64,000 nt of DNA from the NCBI RefSeq assembly GCF_027944115.1, contig NZ_JAPJZI010000001.1, positions 4,154,001 to 4,218,000 on the forward strand, given 5' to 3'. Position 1 is the stretch's first letter, and every line of letters starts with the position of its first letter. This document shows positions 25,983 through 34,520 of this stretch, piece by piece. The position numbers were made by a program, and so were the translations under genes. The notes below the pieces were generated by a model. The model worked only from the letters and a program-made list of their open reading frames with translations. It ran no database searches and was not told the DNA's origin. Origin of the DNA: Hoeflea prorocentri. GTDB lineage: Bacteria; Pseudomonadota; Alphaproteobacteria; Rhizobiales; Rhizobiaceae.

Positions 25983-26303
25983 TGTTATCCTCTCTCCCGT
26001 TCTCAGCTGCAGACACCTTGCGTTCTAAGGCAGCGATTTCCGCGCGCTTCGAACCTGCTCTCCGATCAGACGCTCATCGCATCCCGGCGAAAAAACACAC
26101 GCGATGCCGGGACGGGTTTGGCCAGGAGCAAGGCCCCGGGGCCGATAATCTGATTGTTTTTTGGAATGTCCTGAATCGCGGCCCGTTTCGTGCCCGGCAC
26201 AAACCGCCGGACAGTCATCAAGTAGAAACAGCTTTCCGCATCCCATACCCGATGTCAATGTCGATGCCCTGCGCGCGGCAGATCCATCAGGCTCAACCGG
26301 AAA
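25983..26303. other. Intergenic region of 321 bases, no supported gene
   Basis: This lies between the sterol-desaturase-family gene start and the alpha/beta-hydrolase stop, both on the - strand. The open frames here are short, lack good ribosome-binding sites and look like no protein I know. It should carry the promoter of the desaturase gene and the end of the ABC operon transcript; I could not pick a convincing terminator by eye. Confidence 0.5.
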
Positions 26304-27143
26304 TCAGCTCGCCAGGAAACGCTCCAGCATCTGCTGCTGCTCCGGGTCAACAAAGGTCGGCGCGTGACCGATGCCCGGCAGTTCCACATAATCCGGCCTC
26401 GGGCCGCGTTCGCGCATCTGGGCAGAGACCTGCTCCGGCAGCACATCCGATACCGCTCCGCGGATCAAAAGCGTCTTCGCCTCAACCGCATCATATTGCG
26501 GCCAGACATCGAGATCGGCCTTGTGGTCGGAGAACTGCGAAACGATTCGGGGATCGTAGTGGACCGCGATGCGGCCCTGATCGTTGCGCCGGATCGAGGC
26601 GTCGATAAGCCGTCGCCAGAAACTGTCCGGGTTCGGCCCGAACGGCGCGTAGCTTTTGCGCAGCCAGTTCTCCATTTCCACCACCGTATCGAACACCGGC
26701 GGATTGCCGACATAATCGCCAATGCGCTGGCGCGCGACTTCCGGGATATCCGGACCGATATCGTTGATCACCAGATGCGTTATGCGGCCCTTCATGGCTC
26801 CGGCGGCAAGGCGGATGCCAACCAGCGCACCCATGGATGTTCCGACCCAGCGTACGGTTTCAGCACCATAGTGATCGATGATGGCGCGGGCGTTCTCGCC
26901 ATAGACGGTCAGATTGTAGTCTTCGCCGCCATTGTTCGACCAGCTTGAGAGGCCACGGCCGATCGTGTCGGGGCAGACTACAAAATATTGCTTGGACAAG
27001 TGCGCAGCGATCTCGTCGAAATCGCGGCCATTGCGGGCGAGCCCGTGCCACATCATGACAAAGGGCTGCGACGGGTCTCCCCATTCGCTGACATGCAGCT
27101 CATGTGTTGCATTGCCGATATAGGCCGATCGTCGCACGGTCAT
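26304..27143 (-). CDS. Alpha/beta hydrolase
   Basis: The 279-residue protein has the nucleophile elbow GTSMGALVG (catalytic Ser), an oxyanion-side MWHGLARNGRDF, and a late IGHAPTF with the catalytic His; VINDIGPDIP precedes the lid. It should hydrolyse an ester, lactone or C-C bond. Its ATG overlaps the LivM-type permease stop (TGATG, 27145-27141). It is therefore the last gene of the ABC transporter operon, and its substrate is plausibly the compound imported by that transporter. Confidence 0.85.
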   Translation of the reverse strand: MTVRRSAYIGNATHELHVSEWGDPSQPFVMMWHGLARNGRDFDEIAAHLSKQYFVVCPDTIGRGLSSWSNNGGEDYNLTVYGENARAIIDHYGAETVRWVGTSMGALVGIRLAAGAMKGRITHLVINDIGPDIPEVARQRIGDYVGNPPVFDTVVEMENWLRKSYAPFGPNPDSFWRRLIDASIRRNDQGRIAVHYDPRIVSQFSDHKADLDVWPQYDAVEAKTLLIRGAVSDVLPEQVSAQMRERGPRPDYVELPGIGHAPTFVDPEQQQMLERFLAS

Positions 27144-28243
27144 CAATGCCCGCCCCTTTTACTGAGTGTTCCGACTATGCCGGCCGGGAAGAAATAGACC
27201 AGCAATATAAAGAGGATTCCAAGCCACAGAAGCCAGCGGTCCGGGGCGAGAAGATCGGGAAGCAGGGGAATGCCGGCAGTCGCCTGGGAGGCGATTTCCA
27301 TGAGGTCCTTCAAATAGAACTGCGCAAGGCTCATCAGCGTCGCGCCGATGATGGCGCCAGTCATCGTGCCCATGCCGCCAATGACGACCATGAGGAGGAT
27401 GTCGATCATGATGGCGAAGGACAGCGATGTTTCCGGCCCGGTATATTTGAGCCACAGGGCACGCAGGATGCCGGCGCACGCGGCGATCAGCGCCGCGATG
27501 CAGAAGATCGCCGTGCGGTAGAGCACAACACGGTAACCGAGCGCCTCGGCCCGCATCTCGTTTTCGCGAATTGCCTCGAGCACCGTTCCGAGCGGCGAAG
27601 CAACAATGCGCAGCATGATGAAATAGAGGATGAGCGAGCCGAAAAAGACAAAATAATAGGCCGCCATCTTGCCGTTCGCCTTGGCCCCGAAAATACGTAA
27701 CACCTTGCCATCGTCGTCGGTCAGCAATTTGGTCGCCGGAGAGAACAGTTTCGGCACCTTGTAGATGATGCCGTCTTCGCCGCCGGTAAAATCGGAAAAC
27801 TGGCTGGCCATCACCGCCATGACCGATGCGGCCGCCAGTGTCACCATGGCAAAGAAAATCGCCTTGACCCTGAGCGACAGAAGCCCGATCAGCGCGGCAA
27901 GAATCAGCGACGCCAGCAGGCCGAGCGCTCCGCCGAGAAGGACGGCGTCCCAGCCCGGACCCATCTGCCTGAGCGCGATTGCCGTGCCGTAGGCGCCGAG
28001 GCCAAAGAACATGGTGTGGGCGAATGAGACGATACCGGTATAGCCAATCAGCAGATCGTAACTTGCCACCAGTACAATGAAGATGCAGATGCGGGCGGCC
28101 ACCTCCTGGCTGCGCACATCGGGAAACAGCATCGGTGCAAAGAGAAGGCATATCCCGATGACGCCGATGATGGCATAGACGATCATCCGCCCGGTGCGGC
28201 CGGTCGCCTCGGTCTGATCTGCGCTAATCGCTACATCGCTCAC
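27143..28243 (-). CDS. Branched-chain-amino-acid-type ABC permease (LivM family)
   Basis: The 366-residue polytopic protein with about ten helices carries the LivM motifs IGYTGIVSFAHTMFFGLGAYG and TVLEAIRENEMRAEALGY. A ~45-residue loop (DFTGGEDGIIYKVPKLF) faces outward, as in this family. With the LivH-type partner it forms the channel of an importer for an amino acid or a small organic acid. There are 10 bases between its start and the LivH stop. Confidence 0.92.
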   Translation of the reverse strand: MSDVAISADQTEATGRTGRMIVYAIIGVIGICLLFAPMLFPDVRSQEVAARICIFIVLVASYDLLIGYTGIVSFAHTMFFGLGAYGTAIALRQMGPGWDAVLLGGALGLLASLILAALIGLLSLRVKAIFFAMVTLAAASVMAVMASQFSDFTGGEDGIIYKVPKLFSPATKLLTDDDGKVLRIFGAKANGKMAAYYFVFFGSLILYFIMLRIVASPLGTVLEAIRENEMRAEALGYRVVLYRTAIFCIAALIAACAGILRALWLKYTGPETSLSFAIMIDILLMVVIGGMGTMTGAIIGATLMSLAQFYLKDLMEIASQATAGIPLLPDLLAPDRWLLWLGILFILLVYFFPAGIVGTLSKRGGH

Positions 28244-28253
28244 GGGGCCACTC

Positions 28254-29246
28254 CTATTTAACCGCAGGTCTCAGCCCGTAGGGCCGCCAGAGCAGAATCG
28301 CCATCATCAGGATCATGTTGGAGGCGAGCGCCATCTTCGGCGCCAGGAACGCCACATAATTGCCCATCAGCCCGACCAGCAGCGCTCCAAGGAGCGAGCC
28401 TTCAATGGAGCCAAGCCCACCGATTATGATGACGATGAAAACGATGATCATCATTTCGGAACCGATCGCCGCCGTGATCAGCGTCTCGTAGCCTGCCCAC
28501 ATGGCGCCGCCGACTGCGGCAAGCGCCGAGCCGAGCACGAAGACGCCGACAAAGAGCCGGTCGATGCGAAAACCGAGTGCCTCGACCATTTCCCTGTTCT
28601 CAACGCCGGCGCGTACGAGCAAACCGACGCGGGTGCGGTTAAGGACCACATAAAGCGCCACATAGGCGACAAGCCCCAAAACGAAGGCAAACAGCCGGTA
28701 GAGCTCGATGGACACATCGCCGATGATCAGGGAGCCGGTGAGGAAATGCGGCCGCGGCACGGAGATGGGCGAGCCGCCCCAGACAGCCAGGATGATCTGC
28801 TCGGCAACGATCAGCGCGCCCATGGTGATCAGGATCTGGCGCAGGTGATCGCGGTAAACCGGCTTGATGATCACCTTTTCAAAGACCCAGCCGGCCAGAA
28901 GGCCGAACAGGGCCGCAGCCGCGATCGCCAGGAAAAGAGCGGTGAGGTTAAGCAATACGCTGTCAGCCGCCACCCAGGCGGCGAGCGCGGCCAGCACCGA
29001 TGCAGCGATGAAGGCTCCAAAGGATATAAAGGCCGAGTGGCCGAAATTGAGCACGTCCATCAGGCCGAAGACGAGGCTCAGCCCCGAGGCCATCAGGAAG
29101 ATCATCATGCCCATCGCAAGGCCGGCGACCGTCAGCGTCAGCCATGTGGAAGGCGAGCCGATCAACACGAAGGCGATCACGGCAAGAATGACCGGAAGCA
29201 GATTGATGCCGCCGTAACGCTCGAAATAGCTGCCAAGCTGTTCCAC
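28254..29246 (-). CDS. Branched-chain-amino-acid-type ABC permease (LivH family)
   Basis: The 330-residue permease has the LivH landmarks ASGLSLVFGLMDVLNFGHSAF near the N-terminus, GLLVRAGVENREMVEALG (the EAA-like coupling loop) and IIIGGLGSIEGSLLGALLVG near the end. It lies between the LivF ATPase gene (11-base gap) and the LivM permease gene. The substrate is not evident from the permease. Confidence 0.92.
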   Translation of the reverse strand: MEQLGSYFERYGGINLLPVILAVIAFVLIGSPSTWLTLTVAGLAMGMMIFLMASGLSLVFGLMDVLNFGHSAFISFGAFIAASVLAALAAWVAADSVLLNLTALFLAIAAAALFGLLAGWVFEKVIIKPVYRDHLRQILITMGALIVAEQIILAVWGGSPISVPRPHFLTGSLIIGDVSIELYRLFAFVLGLVAYVALYVVLNRTRVGLLVRAGVENREMVEALGFRIDRLFVGVFVLGSALAAVGGAMWAGYETLITAAIGSEMMIIVFIVIIIGGLGSIEGSLLGALLVGLMGNYVAFLAPKMALASNMILMMAILLWRPYGLRPAVK

Positions 29247-29257
29247 GGGCAGTCCCC

Positions 29258-29980
29258 CTATTGACTGACTTCGAGTGACAGGCTGAGCAGCCTTGTCTGC
29301 AGTTCGGTGTCGGCGACGAGATCCGCCATCGTGCCGGTATGGGCAATGCGGCCATCATCGATGACGGCAACGGTCTCACCCAGAGATTTGGCGAAGAGAA
29401 AATTCTGCTCGACCAGGAGGATCGTCGCCTCGCGGGCGATTTCCCTGAACGCATCCACCATGTTGAGGATGATCGATGGCGCCAGACCCTTCGTCGGCTC
29501 GTCAATCAGGATGAGATCGCGCGGCTCGATAATGGCGCGGGCAATTGCGAGCATTTGTTTCTGCCCGCCAGAGAGCGACCAGGCCGATTTTGTCCAGAAC
29601 GTTTCCAGCGCCGGAAACAGGGCATAGATGCGGTCGAGGCGTTGTTTTTCGAAACGGCCGTCCCGGGTCGCAAGACGCATGTTCTCCTCAACGGTCAGCC
29701 CGCCGAAAATACCCATATTCTCCGGCACGAAGGCGATCCCCTTCCGGGCAATGTCGCTGGTGTGAAGGGTCGCTATCTCGTCGCCGCGAAACCGGATGGA
29801 GCCCTGCCGCGCGCGCCATAACCCCATGATCGTGCGCAGCGTGGTGGTCTTGCCGGCGCCGTTTCGCCCAAGCAGCACATGGACGCCGCCATCCGGGACG
29901 CTGAGCGAAATATCGTGAAGGATGTGATACTGGGCAATGTCGGTGCTCACGCCTTCAAGCTCGAGGACAGGGGCCGTCAT
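29258..29980 (-). CDS. Branched-chain-amino-acid-type ABC ATPase (LivF family)
   Basis: The 240-residue nucleotide-binding subunit has Walker A GRNGAGKTT, signature LSGGQKQMLAIARA, Walker B LILIDEPTKGLAP and the switch His region (LLVEQNFLF). The LivF type is shown by its size and IAFVPENMGIFGGLTVEENM. It overlaps the LivG gene stop by 4 bases (29980-29977). Confidence 0.93.
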   Translation of the reverse strand: MTAPVLELEGVSTDIAQYHILHDISLSVPDGGVHVLLGRNGAGKTTTLRTIMGLWRARQGSIRFRGDEIATLHTSDIARKGIAFVPENMGIFGGLTVEENMRLATRDGRFEKQRLDRIYALFPALETFWTKSAWSLSGGQKQMLAIARAIIEPRDLILIDEPTKGLAPSIILNMVDAFREIAREATILLVEQNFLFAKSLGETVAVIDDGRIAHTGTMADLVADTELQTRLLSLSLEVSQ

Positions 29981-30744
29981 GCCGCATCCTCCGCCGGAAC
30001 GCCCAGATAGATTTCCCGGACCAGCGGCAGCGCGATGACGTCATCCGGCTTGCCGTCCGCCACCAGTTCGCCATTGTGCAGGACAACGATGCGGTCCGCC
30101 AGTGAACGTACGACATCCATCTTGTGCTCGACCAGAAGGATTGTTTTGCCGGCATCCTTTTTGATCTCCTCGATCAGTTCGAGGATCACCGGCGCCTCGT
30201 CGACGGACATGCCGGCCGTTGGCTCGTCGAACATGAAGATGTCCGGCTTGAGTGCCAGGAGCAGAGCGATCTCCAGCTTGCGCTGATCGCCGTGCGTCAG
30301 CGCCGTCACCGGCAGTTTGGCCGCCTCCTGAAGCCGGGTGGCTTCCAGATGGGCATAGGCTTCATCGCGCAGGCGGGTAAAAGACCGCGCCCGGCGAAAT
30401 ATCACCGGTCCGATGCCGTGCTGCGCCTGAACGGCAAGGCGCACATTCTCCAGAACCGAAAGCTTCGGGAAGAGGTTGGTGAGCTGGAAGGCGCGGCCGA
30501 TACCGGCTTTGGCGCGCGCCGAGGCGCTCAGTGCGGTGATGTCCTGGCCGTTCTTGAGGATCCGTCCGCCGGACGGACGGAGCTGGCCGGAAATCAGATT
30601 GAAGCAGGTGGTTTTGCCCGCGCCGTTCGGACCGACAACCACGGTGAGTTCACCCGCACGGAACGCACAGGTCACCATGTTGACGGCGGCATGACCTCCA
30701 AAACGGATCGTCAGATCCTCGATGCGCAGCGATGCTTGTTCCAT
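29977..30744 (-). CDS. Branched-chain-amino-acid-type ABC ATPase (LivG family)
   Basis: The 255-residue ATPase has Walker A GPNGAGKTT, signature THGDQRKLEIALLLA (LTHGDQ rather than the common LSGGQ, usual for LivG/UrtD-like subunits) and Walker B IFMFDEPTAGMS. I chose ATG 30744 (MEQASLRIEDLTIRFGG). The frame is open further upstream, but that extension covers the intergenic hairpin and is not protein-like. Confidence 0.92.
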   Translation of the reverse strand: MEQASLRIEDLTIRFGGHAAVNMVTCAFRAGELTVVVGPNGAGKTTCFNLISGQLRPSGGRILKNGQDITALSASARAKAGIGRAFQLTNLFPKLSVLENVRLAVQAQHGIGPVIFRRARSFTRLRDEAYAHLEATRLQEAAKLPVTALTHGDQRKLEIALLLALKPDIFMFDEPTAGMSVDEAPVILELIEEIKKDAGKTILLVEHKMDVVRSLADRIVVLHNGELVADGKPDDVIALPLVREIYLGVPAEDAA

Positions 30745-30797
30745 GGTCTTTTCCGATGACGTCAAACCGGACCTGAGGGAAGAGCCGCCCCGAAGCA

Positions 30798-30832
30798 GTC
30801 CCGACCTGATACGGTCCGGCACGCTCCGGGAC
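30798..30832. promoter_or_regulatory. Inverted repeat between binding-protein and LivG genes
   Basis: GTCCCG (30798-30803) and CGGGAC (30827-30832) can pair, with a smaller inner pair GACC/GGTC. The element lies in the 103-base gap after the binding-protein stop. Hairpins there often protect or partly end the binding-protein message. There is no U-run, so it is not a classic terminator. Confidence 0.35.
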
Positions 30833-30847
30833 GACAACCCCCGGCGC

Positions 30848-32053
30848 TTATTCCTGGTTGTTGCGTCCGACCGGAATATCCATTTCGTCGGCCTTGATTT
30901 CCCGGACAAGCTCAGGAATGGCCCAGTCGACGTCGTCATCGACCCTGATCTTGAAATGATACATGGACTGGAGTGCCTGGTGATCCTCGGGCCGGAAAGT
31001 CATCTCGCCCTTCGGCGTATCCCAGGACATGCCTTCCATTGTCTCGATCAGGTTTTCCGTATCCCAATCATCGGTGCTCTGCAGCGCCTTTGCCACGGCA
31101 AGACCTGCCGCCATGCCACCGGCAGTGAAGAAATCGGGCGGTGAGCCGTAGCGCTTGGTGTGTTCCTCGACCAGCCAGTCATTGATCGGATTGGACGGGT
31201 TTTCATAGTAGTAGTAGATGGCGCCTTCCATGCCGGGCACGCGCTTGTAGGTCGGCAGAACGGGCAGGATATGGCCGCCGGTCGAAATCTCGATGCCGTA
31301 GCGCTCCGGCTGCATTGCCTTGATCTTGCCCATCGGATCACCGCCGCCCGCAACATAGATCAGGATGACCTTGCGGCCTTCCTTGTCGCGAAGGGCCGCA
31401 AACATGCGTTCGGCGGCGGCAGTGAAATCGGTGGTCTTGAGCGGCACATATTCTTCTGCGACGATCGTCGCACCGGACCCCTCAAGCGCCTTCCTGAATG
31501 CGGCGATTCCGTCCTTGCCGAAGGCATAGTCTTCGGCGAGCGTTGCCACATGCAGGTCGGGGCCGGGCTTCAGCGCCAGCGCCTGGGCTTGCATGTCCAT
31601 GGAGGAATTGCGCGACGTCTTAAAGACGTAGCGGTTGGAATCGGGACCGGTGAGCGAGTCGGCAACTGCCGGTTCGACCAGAAGGATGCGCTCATACTCC
31701 TCGGCAATCGGCAACATGCCTTTGGTGACGCCGGACGAGGTGCCGCCGACAGCGATCAGCACATCGTCATCGCCATAGGCTTCGGCAAGAACGGCGCGCG
31801 CCACATCGGGCTTGAACTGGGTATCCTTTTCAATGATCTCGATGTCGCGGCCATTGATCTTCATTGTTCCGTCGGTGGCATATTCAAGCCCGAGGCGGAA
31901 GCCGGTATGGCTCTGCTTGGAAAAAGCCTCGAAGGTCGAGCCGGACAGGCCGTGAACCAGTGCAATCTTGACCGGATCGTCAGCGGCGATCGCCGAAAAT
32001 CCTGCGAGCGTCAAAGCTGTCGCCATGACAAGTGTTGATATCTGCTTTTTCAT
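30848..32053 (-). CDS. ABC transporter substrate-binding protein, branched-chain amino acid type (periplasmic binding fold type I)
   Basis: The 401-residue protein has a Sec signal peptide (MKKQISTLVMATALTLAGFS, cleaved after AIA). The mature protein begins DDPVKIALVHGLSGSTFEAF, the typical first strand of LivJ-like receptors, and contains VAVGGTSSGVT-like and ATLAEDYAFGKDG segments. It captures the ligand in the periplasm for the LivHMGF-type genes downstream. A GGAGGAAAG precedes the ATG. The order receptor, LivG, LivF, LivH, LivM, hydrolase suggests a specialised carbon or nitrogen source rather than leucine. Confidence 0.92.
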   Translation of the reverse strand: MKKQISTLVMATALTLAGFSAIAADDPVKIALVHGLSGSTFEAFSKQSHTGFRLGLEYATDGTMKINGRDIEIIEKDTQFKPDVARAVLAEAYGDDDVLIAVGGTSSGVTKGMLPIAEEYERILLVEPAVADSLTGPDSNRYVFKTSRNSSMDMQAQALALKPGPDLHVATLAEDYAFGKDGIAAFRKALEGSGATIVAEEYVPLKTTDFTAAAERMFAALRDKEGRKVILIYVAGGGDPMGKIKAMQPERYGIEISTGGHILPVLPTYKRVPGMEGAIYYYYENPSNPINDWLVEEHTKRYGSPPDFFTAGGMAAGLAVAKALQSTDDWDTENLIETMEGMSWDTPKGEMTFRPEDHQALQSMYHFKIRVDDDVDWAIPELVREIKADEMDIPVGRNNQE

Positions 32054-32090
32054 TCTTTCCTCCTCAAGGCGCGATGATACAAAACTCCGT

Positions 32091-32111
32091 CCCCGGCACG
32101 GCTCGCCGGGG
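32091..32111. promoter_or_regulatory. Perfect 7-bp hairpin upstream of the binding-protein gene
   Basis: CCCCGGC (32091-32097) and GCCGGGG (32105-32111) flank a 7-base loop in the divergent region between the binding-protein gene and the PAS-LuxR gene. It could be a leader hairpin of the ABC operon, or a regulator-binding palindrome for the divergently encoded LuxR protein. The arrangement does not decide between these. Confidence 0.35.
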
Positions 32112-32229
32112 CCCGCGTCTCATCGGACCTTTCCTGTATTGGATAGCCGACTATTCCGCGTTTTGCGGCCAGCGATCAAGATGGTAGAAATACGCTAGAC
32201 GGTCAGATGAGCCCCGGAATGCCCGTGAC

Positions 32230-32802
32230 ATGAGTATACCCAGGAACCCTATGGATCCGCGTGCCATGCTGGAGATGGCCTTCAATGAAGCGCCCATCGG
32301 CATTGTCATGACCCAACACCGGATCATCCGCTACTACAACAAGGCCTTTGCGGAGATGTTCGGCTATTGCGGAGACGAACTGCGCGACCAGTCCTTTGCG
32401 ATCCTTTATCCGTCGCTCGACGAGTTCGTGAAAATCGGCAATATCGGTCTTCGTCCGCTTCGCGAAACCGGGCGCTATTCGGACGAGCGCATCATGGCGC
32501 GGCGCGACGGATCGCTGTTCTGGTGCCGGGTGCGCGGCAACTCGCTGACGCGCGACGACCCGCTGGCCCATGCGGTGTGGAGCCTGGCCGACCTTTCCCA
32601 CGAGCGGCCGGTCATCGCGCTGACGATGCGCGAGCGGCAGATTGTCATGCATCTTGGCGAGGGGCGCACCAGCAAGGACATTGCACGCATCCTGGAAATC
32701 TCGCCACGCACCGTCGAGGCCTACCGCGCGCGGCTTCTAAAGAAGGTCGGCGCAGCCAATGTTGCGGAACTTTTGTCCAATGTCGGCGGAATGCCGGGCT
32801 AG
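32230..32802 (+). CDS. PAS domain / LuxR-type HTH transcriptional regulator
   Basis: The 190-residue protein has an N-terminal PAS sensor (about residues 10-120: FNEAPIGIVMTQHRIIRYYN, FAEMFGYCGDEL, RRDGSLFWCRVRG). A C-terminal LuxR/GerE HTH follows (LTMRERQIVMHLGEGRTSKDIARIL, SPRTVEAYRARLLKKVGAAN). There is no receiver domain. It is divergent from the Liv-type ABC operon and is the obvious candidate for its regulator, perhaps sensing the ligand or a redox/aromatic cue through PAS. The start is ATG 32230; ATG 32251 is an alternative. Confidence 0.88.
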   Translation: MSIPRNPMDPRAMLEMAFNEAPIGIVMTQHRIIRYYNKAFAEMFGYCGDELRDQSFAILYPSLDEFVKIGNIGLRPLRETGRYSDERIMARRDGSLFWCRVRGNSLTRDDPLAHAVWSLADLSHERPVIALTMRERQIVMHLGEGRTSKDIARILEISPRTVEAYRARLLKKVGAANVAELLSNVGGMPG

Positions 32803-32812
32803 GCGCGGGTAA

Positions 32813-33769
32813 ATGGCAAGACATTTCTGCCTCGATATCGGCGGCACATATATCAAGTTGGCGACCGGAGACGATGACGGGCTGGAGGAGGTCGATGCCA
32901 TCGCCACGCCGGCTGATCGCGCTTCGTTCCTGGACAGAACCGCCGGGCTGCTCGTCGCAGCCGGCATTGCGCCACCTGACAGGCTTGGCGTTTCCATCGC
33001 CGGAAGCATCGATGCAGACAGCGGCTCGGTGGACGCGGCGCAATTGCCGCAACTGGCCGGAACCGATTTTGCGTCGGATCTGGCAAGCGAAATCGGCAAA
33101 CATATCGGCGCATCCCTGTTGCATCGTGTCAGCGTCGAAAACGATGCCAACTGCTTTGCACTGGCCGAAGCACATTTCGGCGCAGGGCGGGAGTTCGACA
33201 ATGTCTTTGCGATTATTCTCGGCACCGGCGTTGGCGGTGGGCAAGTCTGGCGCGGTGACCTGGTGCGCGGTTTCGGCGGAGCGGCCGGCGAATGGGGACA
33301 CGGGCCGTTCGTGCAGAAGCAGGACCCGCTGAACGAAGCGTATATTCCGCAATTTACCTGCGGGTGCGGTCTGACGGGCTGTATCGACACGGTCGGCGGC
33401 GCGCGCGGGATGGAATCCATCCATGCGGCCGCCGGCAACACCTTGATCGACAGTAAAGCGATTGTTGCGGGGTGGCTGGACGGCGATCAATCCTGCAATA
33501 CCACAATCTCGTCCTATGTCGGGGTGGTGAGCGACGCGCTGGCCGTTGCGGCAAATGTCACCGGTGCCGGGATCATACCGGTCGGTGGCGGCTTGTCGAA
33601 TGCCGCGGAATTGCTGACGGCCATCGACCGCGAGGTTCAGCGCAAGGTGCTGAAACCACGGCCGGGGCGACTGGTGGTCAAGGGCCAAACAGGGCACAAT
33701 GGCGGTCTGTGGGGCATTCATGCGCAGTTGATGAGAGAGGGGCAAAGGGGTGCGGAAGGTCAGCATTGA
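32813..33769 (+). CDS. ROK-family sugar kinase
   Basis: The 318-residue protein has the ATP phosphate loop LDIGGTYIKLATGD, a sugar-binding ENDANCFALAEA, GTGVGGG, GGAAGEWGH (Glu/His of the ROK substrate site) and the zinc cluster CGCGLTGCIDT. There is no N-terminal HTH, so it is a kinase rather than a repressor. The probable substrate is a hexose or N-acetylhexosamine. It lies 10 bases after the PAS-LuxR gene and its end overlaps cutC by 20 bases. Confidence 0.88.
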   Translation: MARHFCLDIGGTYIKLATGDDDGLEEVDAIATPADRASFLDRTAGLLVAAGIAPPDRLGVSIAGSIDADSGSVDAAQLPQLAGTDFASDLASEIGKHIGASLLHRVSVENDANCFALAEAHFGAGREFDNVFAIILGTGVGGGQVWRGDLVRGFGGAAGEWGHGPFVQKQDPLNEAYIPQFTCGCGLTGCIDTVGGARGMESIHAAAGNTLIDSKAIVAGWLDGDQSCNTTISSYVGVVSDALAVAANVTGAGIIPVGGGLSNAAELLTAIDREVQRKVLKPRPGRLVVKGQTGHNGGLWGIHAQLMREGQRGAEGQH

Positions 33770-34490
33770 AATATGCGTGGACAGCCTTGCGTCCCTGCAA
33801 ACGGCAGCAGAGGCTGACGTCGATCGCATCGAACTGTGCGCGGCGCTCGACGTGGGAGGGCTGACGCCGAGCGCGGGCTTCATGCTCGCCGCTTCGGAGA
33901 TCCGGACCCCGACCTATGCGATGATCAGGCCGCGCGCGGGCGACTTTGCCTTCAGCAGCGAGGAAATCGATCTGATGATCGGGGATATCCGCGCCTGCCG
34001 GGAGGTCGGCCTTGCCGGTGTCGTTGTCGGCGCCGCAGCCGATGGCTGGCTGGATGAGGCGGCGCTTGAAACGCTGGTGCATGCGGCCGACGGGCTTGGC
34101 GTGACGCTCAATCGCGCCTTCGATCTCGTCGACGATCCGATACTGGCGATAGACATTGCCGCTGATCTGGGCATCGAGCGCATCCTGACATCGGGCGGCG
34201 CCCGGACCGCGCTGGAGGGCGCGGATGCGATCCGCCGCTATGTCGAGCATGCGGACGGACGGCTTTCGATTATGGCGGGCAGCGGGATCAATGCCGACAA
34301 CGTGGCACAGGTGATCGAGCGATCGGGCGTTGAAGAAATCCATGGATCATTCAGCAGCGCGTCAGAGACGTTGCCGGGGAAAGTCAGCGCCTTCGGCTTT
34401 TCACTGGCCGATAGAACAAAGGCAGCTGATCAGACTGATATACAGGCCGTGCAGCAAGCGGCTGAAAATCTGCCACTTGCATCAGACTGA
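33750..34490 (+). CDS. cutC: CutC family protein
   Basis: The 246-residue TIM-barrel protein has the family patterns IEICVDSLAS, RIELCAALDVGGLTPSAG, MIRPRAGDFAFSSEE, RAFDLVDDP, RILTSGGARTALEG and IMAGSGINADNV. CutC was named for copper homeostasis in E. coli, but its biochemical activity is not established. The start is GTG 33750, inside the 3' end of the ROK kinase gene, implying coupled translation. Confidence 0.9.
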   Translation: MRKVSIEICVDSLASLQTAAEADVDRIELCAALDVGGLTPSAGFMLAASEIRTPTYAMIRPRAGDFAFSSEEIDLMIGDIRACREVGLAGVVVGAAADGWLDEAALETLVHAADGLGVTLNRAFDLVDDPILAIDIAADLGIERILTSGGARTALEGADAIRRYVEHADGRLSIMAGSGINADNVAQVIERSGVEEIHGSFSSASETLPGKVSAFGFSLADRTKAADQTDIQAVQQAAENLPLASD

Positions 34491-34520
34491 TCCAGGAACG
34501 GCTATGACCTTTGCCGGGCG

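Noticed and set aside
32645-33883. - strand frame of 412 codons opposite the ROK kinase
   Set aside because: Shadow of the ROK and PAS-LuxR genes, which have strong motifs; no ribosome-binding site or homology.
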